Source: Massilia sp. WG5 (GTDB lineage: Bacteria > Pseudomonadota > Gammaproteobacteria > Burkholderiales > Burkholderiaceae_D). Taken from it: a DNA stretch of 64,000 bases. The translations under genes were made by a program, and so were the position numbers. How positions within the stretch are numbered: position 1 is the stretch's first letter; each line of letters begins with the position of its first letter. The notes beneath the pieces were generated by a model. That model was given only the letters and a program-made list of their open reading frames with translations, ran no database searches and had not been told where the DNA came from. This document shows positions 26,119-33,472 of the stretch, in pieces. The stretch lies in the NCBI RefSeq assembly GCF_001412595.2, contig NZ_CP012640.2, positions 2,790,001-2,854,000 of the forward strand, read 5' to 3'.

Positions 26119-27093
26119 ATGCTCTCCGAATTCGACCTCATCAAGCAGTATTTCACCCGCCAGGGACGCCGTGACGCCTCCGGCCGCACGGTGCTCGGCG
26201 TCGGCGACGACTGCGCCCTGCTGGCCCCCACGCCCGGCATGCAGCTGGCGGTCTCGTCCGACATGCTGGTCGAGGGCCGCCACTTCCTGGCCGGCGCCGA
26301 CCCCTTCGACCTCGGCCACAAGTCGCTGGCCGTGAACCTGTCCGACCTTGCGGCGATGGGCGCGGCGCCGCTCGGCTTCACGCTGGCGCTGGCGCTGCCC
26401 GGCGCCGATCAGGTCTGGCTGGACGGCTTTTCGCGCGGCCTGTTCGCGCTGGCCGACGCGCACGGCTGCGAACTGGTGGGCGGCGACACCACCAAGGGGC
26501 CGCTGAACATCTGCATCACCATCTTCGGCGAACTCGCGCCCGGCACGGCGCTGCGGCGCGACGCCGCCCGCGCGGGCGACGACATCTGGATTTCCGGCAC
26601 CCTCGGCGACGCCCGCCTGGCGCTGGCCGGCTGCCTTGGCGAACGGCCGCTCCACCCCGCCATCGAAGCGCTGGCCGCGCCGCGCCTGCATGCGCCGACG
26701 CCGCGCGTGGCCCTGGGCCGGCTGCTGGCCGAAGAAAGGCTGGCGCACGCGGCGCTGGACATCTCCGACGGCCTGGTCGGCGACCTGGGCCACATCCTGG
26801 CGGCCTCGAAGGTGGGCGCCGTGCTGGACGTCGACGCGCTGCCGGCCGGGCCGGCCCTGGCGCGCCAGGAGCGCGAACTGCGCCGGCGCTTCACGGCGGC
26901 CGGCGGCGACGACTATGAGCTGTGCTTCACCGCGCCGGCGGCCCGGCGCGAGGCGATCCTGGCGGCCGGCGCGCGCGCCGGGACCGCGGTGACGCGCGTG
27001 GGGCGGATCGAGGCCGGGCCGGGATTGCGGCTGGTCGATGGCGACGGCGCGGCGCTGTATTTACAGCTGCACGGCTGGGATCATTTCGCCTAA
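26119..27093 (+). CDS. thiL: thiamine-monophosphate kinase
   Basis: A 324-residue enzyme phosphorylating thiamine monophosphate to thiamine pyrophosphate. The start MLSEFDLIKQYFTRQ and the ATP/Mg motif VLGVGDDCALL, then SSDMLVEGRHF, DLAAMGAAPLGF and the GGDTTKG loop, are diagnostic of the PurM/ThiL superfamily. DISDGLVGDLGH follows in the C-terminal half. It diverges from maeB and converges with the GGDEF-EAL regulator gene; a hairpin separates the convergent stops. Confidence 0.95.
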   Translation: MLSEFDLIKQYFTRQGRRDASGRTVLGVGDDCALLAPTPGMQLAVSSDMLVEGRHFLAGADPFDLGHKSLAVNLSDLAAMGAAPLGFTLALALPGADQVWLDGFSRGLFALADAHGCELVGGDTTKGPLNICITIFGELAPGTALRRDAARAGDDIWISGTLGDARLALAGCLGERPLHPAIEALAAPRLHAPTPRVALGRLLAEERLAHAALDISDGLVGDLGHILAASKVGAVLDVDALPAGPALARQERELRRRFTAAGGDDYELCFTAPAARREAILAAGARAGTAVTRVGRIEAGPGLRLVDGDGAALYLQLHGWDHFA

Positions 27094-27105
27094 GTGCAAC
27101 CCTCA

Positions 27106-27130
27106 CGCGTGGGCACGGGGAGCCCACGCG
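27106..27130. terminator. hairpin between convergent thiL and GGDEF-EAL genes
   Basis: CGCGTGGGC and GCCCACGCG form a 9-bp stem with loop ACGGGGA. Similar in sequence and placement to the hairpins at 18984-19006 and 45389-45417. Confidence 0.6.
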
Positions 27131-27134
27131 CAAA

Positions 27135-29711
27135 CTACGCCGCCTCTTCGTCGCGCGGCGTCTTGCGGTCGTCGTACGGCCCGTGCGTCAGCCAGTACTG
27201 GCGAAAGGCCAGGCGCACGTTGTCGCGCAGCTCGTTGTCGTTCCACGGCTTGGTATAGAAGCGGTAGATGGCGCCGCGGTTGATCGAATCGAGCACCGTG
27301 TCCACGCCGGTGTAGCCGGACAGGATGATGCGGATCGTGTCCGGATACATCTCCTTCACCCTGCTCAGGAACTCGATGCCGCTCATCGCCGGCATGCGCT
27401 GGTCGCACAGGATCACCTGCACGTGGTACAGCGCCAGCAGTTCGAAGCCCTCGGCCGGGGTGGCCGCCGTCAGCACCCGGTAGTTATCGCGCCGGAACAG
27501 GCGGTGCAGGGCCGCCAGCACGTTGACGTCGTCGTCCACCACCAGCAGGGTCTGGACGTTGCGGTCGTCCGGCGCCGGGCGCTTGGGCTGGGCGCGGTTC
27601 TCCAGCACCAGCTTGCCCAGCTCCTCGGCCGGCAGCGCGCGCGAGAAGTGGAAGCCCTGGATCTCGTCGCAGAAGTGGCGGCGCAGCAGCGCCATCTGGG
27701 CGCGCGACTCCACCCCTTCGGCGATCACCTGCATGTGCAGGCTGTGCGCCATGCTGATGATGGCCAGCGCGATCGCGGCGTCGTCCGGATTGGTCGTGAT
27801 GTCGCGCACGAAGGCGATGTCGATCTTCAGCTTGTCGATCGGGAAGCGCTTCAGGTAGGCCAGGCTCGAATAGCCGGTGCCGAAGTCGTCGATCGCGATG
27901 CGGATGCCGAGCGCCTTCAGGCTCTCCAGCACCTGGATCGTGTGCTCGAAGTTCGACATCAGCGCGCTCTCGGTCAGCTCCAGCTCGAGCAGGCCCGGCT
28001 CCACCTTGTGCTTCTGCAGCGCGCTGCGGATGTCGCCCTCGAGGTCGCCCTCGACGAACTGGCGGCTGGAGACGTTCACCGCCACCCGCACGTCGCGCAC
28101 GCCCTCCCTGTTCCAGGCGGCGATCTGGCGGCAGGCCTCGTCGACGATCCAGGCGCCGGCCCGCACCACCATCCCGGTCTCCTCCATGACCGGCACGAAC
28201 TCGGCCGGGTAGACCAGGCCGAAGCCCGGGCGGCGCCAGCGCAGCAGGGCCTCCACGCCGCTGACCCTGCCGGTATTCAGGTCGAGCTTGGGCTGGTAGT
28301 GCAGCTCGAACTGTTCGCCGTCGAGGGCGCCGCGCAGCGCCAGCTCGAGGTCCAGGCGCGCCAGCACCTGCACGTTCATGCCGGAGGTGAAGAAGCGGTA
28401 GCCGTCGCGTCCCGCCTCGCGGGCCCGCACCATCGCCACGTCGGCGTACTTGACCAGGGTGCCGGGATCGGTGGCGTCGTCCGGGTACATGGCGATGCCG
28501 ATGCTGGCCGTCAGCGCCGCCCGCTGGCCGTTCAGGTCGAAGGGCGCGCGCAAGGCTTCGCGCACTTCGTTGGCGACGCTGGCCGCCTCCTCTTCCTTCT
28601 GCTCGGGCGTGGTGGTGAGGATCAGCGCGAACTCGTCGCCGCCCAGGCGCCCGAAGCTGTCGCGGTGGCGCAGGGAGCGCACCAGGCGCGTGCTGAACTG
28701 GCGCAGCAGCTCGTCGCCCAGCGCCGGGCCGAGCGAATCGTTGATGACCTTGAAGCGGTCCAGCGTGATGAACAGCACCGCGATGCGCCAGTTCTTGTCC
28801 TGGGCCAGTTCGATGGCGTCGCGCAGGGTCTGGAAGAACAGGGTGCGGTTCGGCAGGCCGGTCAGGCTGTCGTAATTCGAGATGTGCTTCAGGCGCTGGG
28901 CCGCGTGGATACGCTCGCTGATGTCGCGCGCCACCGCGATCAGCATGCGCATCTGGTCGAGCTGCTGCAGCTGCCAGCCGATCTCGACCGGCACCGAGCC
29001 CTGCCCGTCGGCGCGCAGCAGTTCGGTCTCGACGATGTCGTGCTCGCGCGGCGCCTCGCCCGGATCGGCGTAGCGTTCGAGCTGGGCCCGTTCGGCCAGG
29101 CCCAGCGCCACCGGATCGATGCGCAGCAGGGCCTCGCGCGAAAAGCCCAGCATGCGGCAGGCGCCGTCACTGACGTCGAGCATCGCCATGTTCCGCGCGT
29201 CGACCAGGAAGATGGCGTCGGCGGTGGCGTCCATCGCGCCGCGGAAGCGCTGCAGCTCGGCGGTGCGTTCGCGTACCTTGCGCTCCATCCGTGCGCCGTA
29301 CTCGCGCGACTCCTTGTGGAACAGGCGCACTTCCAGGAGGTTGCGGATGCGGGTCAGCATCTCGACCGTGTCGAAGGGCTTGCCGATGAAGTCGCGCGCC
29401 CCGGCCTCGAGCACGGCCAGCTTCTTGTCCGGTTCGGCCGTCACGACCAGCACCGGCAGCCAGGATTCGCGTTCCATCGGCTTCAGCGCCTCCATCACCT
29501 GGAAGCCGTCCATGGTCGGCATCTGCAGGTCGAGGATGATCAGGTCGAAGCGGTTCTGCAGGTGCAGCGCGGCGACCTGGCGCGGGTCGGTCGTGCTCGA
29601 CACCTGCTCGTAGCCGGTGGTCTTGAGCAGGAATTCGAGCAGCTGCACGTTCACCGGTTCGTCGTCGACGATCAGGATGCGCGCACGCCGGATATCCGAA
29701 GGCGAGATCAT
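27135..29711 (-). CDS. response regulator with PAS, GGDEF, EAL and second receiver domain
   Basis: An 858-residue cytoplasmic cyclic-di-GMP regulator. Order: receiver 1 (D61 in LIILDLQMP), a short coiled segment, PAS (about 150-265), GGDEF with intact GRLGGDEFALIL, EAL with GVEALLRWRRPG and the IDDFGTGYSSLAYL loop, then a second receiver of the RpfG-like type (LLVVDDDVNVLAALHRLFRR, CDQRMPAMSG, FYTKPWNDNEL). Both catalytic motifs look intact, so it could make or degrade cyclic-di-GMP. ATG 29711 (MISPSDIRR) is preferred to further upstream frames. It follows the hybrid kinase gene after 10 bases and is probably its output. Confidence 0.9.
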   Translation of the reverse strand: MISPSDIRRARILIVDDEPVNVQLLEFLLKTTGYEQVSSTTDPRQVAALHLQNRFDLIILDLQMPTMDGFQVMEALKPMERESWLPVLVVTAEPDKKLAVLEAGARDFIGKPFDTVEMLTRIRNLLEVRLFHKESREYGARMERKVRERTAELQRFRGAMDATADAIFLVDARNMAMLDVSDGACRMLGFSREALLRIDPVALGLAERAQLERYADPGEAPREHDIVETELLRADGQGSVPVEIGWQLQQLDQMRMLIAVARDISERIHAAQRLKHISNYDSLTGLPNRTLFFQTLRDAIELAQDKNWRIAVLFITLDRFKVINDSLGPALGDELLRQFSTRLVRSLRHRDSFGRLGGDEFALILTTTPEQKEEEAASVANEVREALRAPFDLNGQRAALTASIGIAMYPDDATDPGTLVKYADVAMVRAREAGRDGYRFFTSGMNVQVLARLDLELALRGALDGEQFELHYQPKLDLNTGRVSGVEALLRWRRPGFGLVYPAEFVPVMEETGMVVRAGAWIVDEACRQIAAWNREGVRDVRVAVNVSSRQFVEGDLEGDIRSALQKHKVEPGLLELELTESALMSNFEHTIQVLESLKALGIRIAIDDFGTGYSSLAYLKRFPIDKLKIDIAFVRDITTNPDDAAIALAIISMAHSLHMQVIAEGVESRAQMALLRRHFCDEIQGFHFSRALPAEELGKLVLENRAQPKRPAPDDRNVQTLLVVDDDVNVLAALHRLFRRDNYRVLTAATPAEGFELLALYHVQVILCDQRMPAMSGIEFLSRVKEMYPDTIRIILSGYTGVDTVLDSINRGAIYRFYTKPWNDNELRDNVRLAFRQYWLTHGPYDDRKTPRDEEAA

Positions 29712-29721
29712 AAAGCTAAGC

Positions 29722-31752
29722 TCATGGAGTGGTCCTTTCTTCCGCGGCGCGCTGGGCCAGCACGCCGTCGATGGCCTCATGGAATTGTTCGATGTCGATC
29801 GGCTTGGTCAGGTAGCGGGCGAAGCCGGCCGACAGGCCGCGCTCGATATCGCGCGGCATGGCGTTGGCGGTAAGGGCGATGACCGGGATATGCGCGGTGT
29901 CCGGCTCGCGCCGCAGCTGCGCCAGCACCTCGAAGCCGCTCATGCCGGGCAGGTTCAGGTCCATCAGGATGATCGCCGGGTGGTGGGTATGGGCCAGCGC
30001 CAGCCCGGCATGGCCGTCCGGCGCCGCCAGCAGGCGCAGGTCGGCGCGGAAGCCCACGATTTCCTGCACCAGGCGCAGGTTGGCCGGATTGTCCTCGATG
30101 TACAGGATCAGGCGCGGCACGGCGTCGCGCGTGGCGGACGCGCCATCGCCGTCGCCGGAAGACCCCGGCGCCGCCGGCTGCGCCAGCGCGCCGTTCATCC
30201 TTCCCGCGGCCGTCAGCTCGATCCAGAACGTCGAACCGACGCCCGGGCTGCTGGTAACGCCGATCTCGCCCTTCATCAGCTCGACCAGGCGCTTGGTGAA
30301 CACCAGGCCGATGCCGGTGCCTTCCTGGGCGCCGTTCTCCTGCCCGAGGCGGTTGAAGGGCTGGAACAGCGCGGCCACCTGGTCCGGGCGCAGGCCAGCG
30401 CCGGTGTCGCGCACCGCCAGGCGCAGCCGGTCCGGCCCGCAGGCCTCGCATTCGAGCGTCACCGATCCGCCCTCGCGGTTGTACTTGACCGCGTTCGACA
30501 GCAGGTTCAGCAGTACCTGCTTCAGGCGGGTACGGTCGGCCTGCACCTGCGCCGCCACGTGTTCGGGGAATGCCACGCGGATGCCGTGCGCCGCCGCCAG
30601 CGGTCCGATCATGGTGCGGCACTCGGCCAGGATCTCGGCCAGCTCGACCGGCTCCATCGACAGCGTCAGCGCGCCCGCCTCGACCTTGGCCAGGTCGAGC
30701 ACCTCGTTGATCAGGGTGAGCAGGTGGCGCCCCGACTTCAGGATATGGCCGGCGAATTCCTTCTTCTGCTCCGGCGTGGTGGGCAGGTTGTCGGCGGCCA
30801 GGATCTGGGCGAAGCCGAGGATGGCGTTGAGCGGCGTGCGCAACTCGTGGCTCATCGACGACAGGAACGCCGACTTGGCCTGGTTGGCGCTGCGCGCCTC
30901 CTCGATCGCCAGCTCGAGCTCGGAATTGGCCAGCTCCAGCTGCATGGTGCGCTCCTGCACGCGTTGCTCGAGCCCTTCGTTCAGGCGCATCACTTCCTGC
31001 TGGGCGAGGGCGCGCTCCAGCGCTTCGCGCGCGATCTCGTGGTTCGAATTTTCCAGCGCCAGGGTGCGCTGCTCGATCTCGGTCAGCATTGCATTGAAGG
31101 AATCGACCAGCGCCGCCGCCTCGTCTTCGCTGATGCGCGGCGCGCGGCGAGAGTAGTCGCGCCGCGCCACCACCTCGCGCGCGATGGTGGTGATGGCGTC
31201 GATGGGCGTGGTGATCGTGTGGCCCAGCCGCCGCACCAGCAGCCAGGCGATCAGCAGCGCCAGCAGGGTCGTGCCGATGCAGATCAGCAGGTAGTCGCGC
31301 ACCCGCGCCATCAGCAGGTCCGACGAGCGCAGGTAGACCGTGCCAAGCATATCGCCGTTTTCCCGGATGGGTTTATACAGGACGAGTTCTTCGCCGTCCT
31401 TGAGGTGCCCGACCTTGCCCGGATGCGGCGGGAAGGCGCCGCTCTCGCCGGGTGCCAGGTAGGACGCGAACAGCGCACCGGACTGGTCGTAGATGGCGGC
31501 CGCGCGCACCGTCGGCCGCGAGCGCAGCATGGCCAGGTTCTCGCGCGCCAGGCGCGGGTCGTCGAAGCTCAGCGCGGCCGAGGTCGCGTGGCCGACCAGT
31601 TCGGCCTGGGTCGAGAGGTCGTTCAGCAGCGCACGCTGGTAGCCGCGCAAGTCGTAGGCGACCACCGTGCCGACCGACACCGCCAGCGCCGCCAGCGTGG
31701 TCGACATCACGATCGTGACGAGCTTGGTGCGGATCGAGCGCTGACCGATCAT
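29722..31752 (-). CDS. membrane hybrid sensor histidine kinase (CHASE8-like, HAMP, HisKA, HATPase, REC)
   Basis: A 676-residue kinase. The N-terminal signal-anchor (RTKLVTIVMSTTLAALAVSVGTVVAY) is followed by a periplasmic CHASE8-like sensor (STQAELVGHATSAALSFDDP), a second membrane helix (LLICIGTTLLALLIAWLLV), HAMP, a coiled coil, HisKA with H302 (SSMSHELRTPLNAI), HATPase (LLNLLSNAVKYN, GTGIGLVFTKRLV) and a C-terminal receiver (IILMDLNLPGMSG). Ten bases separate it from the downstream GGDEF-EAL regulator on the same strand, so they form a kinase-regulator operon controlling cyclic-di-GMP. Confidence 0.92.
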   Translation of the reverse strand: MIGQRSIRTKLVTIVMSTTLAALAVSVGTVVAYDLRGYQRALLNDLSTQAELVGHATSAALSFDDPRLARENLAMLRSRPTVRAAAIYDQSGALFASYLAPGESGAFPPHPGKVGHLKDGEELVLYKPIRENGDMLGTVYLRSSDLLMARVRDYLLICIGTTLLALLIAWLLVRRLGHTITTPIDAITTIAREVVARRDYSRRAPRISEDEAAALVDSFNAMLTEIEQRTLALENSNHEIAREALERALAQQEVMRLNEGLEQRVQERTMQLELANSELELAIEEARSANQAKSAFLSSMSHELRTPLNAILGFAQILAADNLPTTPEQKKEFAGHILKSGRHLLTLINEVLDLAKVEAGALTLSMEPVELAEILAECRTMIGPLAAAHGIRVAFPEHVAAQVQADRTRLKQVLLNLLSNAVKYNREGGSVTLECEACGPDRLRLAVRDTGAGLRPDQVAALFQPFNRLGQENGAQEGTGIGLVFTKRLVELMKGEIGVTSSPGVGSTFWIELTAAGRMNGALAQPAAPGSSGDGDGASATRDAVPRLILYIEDNPANLRLVQEIVGFRADLRLLAAPDGHAGLALAHTHHPAIILMDLNLPGMSGFEVLAQLRREPDTAHIPVIALTANAMPRDIERGLSAGFARYLTKPIDIEQFHEAIDGVLAQRAAEERTTP

Positions 31753-32049
31753 GCTGCCTCCGCCGTATGCCGCGCCGGCGACTCCCGGCGCGCCGGCCCC
31801 AAGTGGCGTTGCGCGAAACGTTCGAGCGGCATGTCAGTCCTACATCAATGAATGAACACTACCGGAACAGGCCCGGCAGGCGTGCAGGATAGCAGTAGCC
31901 TTTCGGACGATGTCGCACGGAACGACATCGGATATTTACACTGTCCACTGCTGCATGGCTTTTCGTTAAGGTTTTTAGCGCGCACCTGACCGAGGCGCGC
32001 TAGAATGGTCCGGCGCAGTACAAGAGGCACCTTAAACAAGGGAGAGGAC

Positions 32050-32532
32050 ATGGAGAACGATATTCTTGAACTGGCGGCCAGGGTCGGCAAACTGCTCGAA
32101 TCGAAGCGCCTGCTGCTTGCCACCGCCGAGTCCTGTACCGGCGGCGGCGTGTCCCAGGCCATCACCGAAATCCCCGGCTCGACCGGCTGGTTCGAGTGCG
32201 GCTTCGTGACCTATTCGAATGCTTCCAAGACCGAGATGCTGGACGTGTCGGCCGCGCTGATGGCCCAGTTCGGGTCCGTCAGCGTGGAGGTGGCGGGCGC
32301 GATGGCCGAAGGCGCGGTCGCCAACAGCAATGCCGATGTGGCCGTGTCCACCACCGGCATCGCCGGCCCGACCGGCGCGGTGCCGGGCAAGCCGGTCGGC
32401 ACGGTCTGTTTCGGCTGGTCGAAGGGCGGCACCACCTATACCGAACGCCTGGTCTTCCAGGGCGACCGCCGCGCCGTGCGCGAACAGACGGTGGCGCATG
32501 CGCTGACCGGACTGCTGCGCTTCCTCGAGTAA
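32050..32532 (+). CDS. pncC: nicotinamide-nucleotide amidohydrolase, CinA C-terminal domain family
   Basis: A 160-residue enzyme expected to deamidate nicotinamide mononucleotide to nicotinate mononucleotide in NAD recycling. LATAESCTGGGVSQAITEIPGSTGWFECGFVTYSNASK and VSTTGIAGPTGAVPGKPVGTVCFGW are the CinA C-domain signatures. ATG 32050 follows GGAGAGG. Length equals stand-alone PncC proteins. The next gene (metallophosphoesterase) starts 3 bases after the stop. Confidence 0.92.
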   Translation: MENDILELAARVGKLLESKRLLLATAESCTGGGVSQAITEIPGSTGWFECGFVTYSNASKTEMLDVSAALMAQFGSVSVEVAGAMAEGAVANSNADVAVSTTGIAGPTGAVPGKPVGTVCFGWSKGGTTYTERLVFQGDRRAVREQTVAHALTGLLRFLE

Positions 32533-32535
32533 GGG

Positions 32536-33429
32536 GTGCCGGCGTTCGCGATGCGTGCAGGCCTGGCGGCGGGCGGCCTGCTGCTGGCCGCTTCCGCATC
32601 GGCCGGCGCTGGCATCACCGTCTATGCGGCCGGCGACATCGCCCGCTGCGCCGGCAGCGATCCGGCCTGGTCGGGCGCGGCCGACACCGCCCGCACCGTC
32701 GCCGCCGGCCTTGCCGCCGATCCGCAAGCCGTGGTGCTGACCCTGGGCGACCACACCTACCCGCGCGGCAGGCCCAAGGAATTCACCGACTGCTACGGCC
32801 CGACCTGGGGCCGGTTCAAGGACCGCACCTGGCCCGCGCCCGGCAACCACGAGTACTACACGCCGAAGGCCGCGCCCTACTTCGCTTACTTCGGCGCGCG
32901 CGCCGGACGGGGTTACTACAGCCTGGAGATGAACGGCTGGCACATCGTCTCCCTCGACAGCAACCTGGCCCCGGCCGAGCATGCCGCCCAGCTGGCGTGG
33001 CTGCGCGCCGATCTCGCCAGCCATCCGGCGCGCTGCACGCTGGCGTTCTGGCACCATCCGCTGTACAGCTCGGGCGGACATGGCAGCATCCCGACGATGC
33101 GCGATGCGTGGCGCCTGCTGCAGGAGGCCGGCGCCGAGCTGGTGCTGTCCGGCCACGACCACGACTACGAACGCTTCGCGCCCCAGGATGCCGACGGCCG
33201 CCTCGACCGCGCACGCGGCATGCGCCAGTTCGTGGTCGGCACCGGCGGCGCCTACCCGACCCCGTTCCTGCTCACGGTCGACAACAGCGAGATGCGCGAC
33301 AGCGGCCGCACCGGCGTGCTGCGCCTGCGCCTGCTGGACGGCCGCTACGAGTGGGAATTCCTGGAATCCGCCCGCCTCACGCCGCTGGGCCTGCCTCCGC
33401 CCGACCGCGGCAGCGACGTCTGCCACTGA
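32536..33429 (+). CDS. secreted calcineurin-like metallophosphoesterase
   Basis: A 297-residue protein with a signal peptide (MRAGLAAGGLLLAASASAGAG region). Metal-binding motifs of the family are present in order: AAGDIA, LGDHTY, GNHE, a His in FWHHPLY and GHDHDYERFAP. This matches purple-acid/calcineurin-like phosphoesterases exported to the periplasm. The start is uncertain: GTG 32536, immediately after the pncC stop, or ATG 32551, which gives a cleaner signal peptide. Probably co-transcribed with pncC. The substrate is unknown. Confidence 0.85.
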   Translation: MPAFAMRAGLAAGGLLLAASASAGAGITVYAAGDIARCAGSDPAWSGAADTARTVAAGLAADPQAVVLTLGDHTYPRGRPKEFTDCYGPTWGRFKDRTWPAPGNHEYYTPKAAPYFAYFGARAGRGYYSLEMNGWHIVSLDSNLAPAEHAAQLAWLRADLASHPARCTLAFWHHPLYSSGGHGSIPTMRDAWRLLQEAGAELVLSGHDHDYERFAPQDADGRLDRARGMRQFVVGTGGAYPTPFLLTVDNSEMRDSGRTGVLRLRLLDGRYEWEFLESARLTPLGLPPPDRGSDVCH

Positions 33430-33472
33430 ACATCGATGAACCATCACTGAACCATCCGAGCCGGAGCCGCGC

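Noticed and set aside
26922..29873. 983-codon plus-strand open frame across the thiL end and the GGDEF-EAL gene
   Set aside because: Antisense shadow of a clearly coding minus-strand gene; composition (His, Gln, Arg, Val) is typical of shadows.
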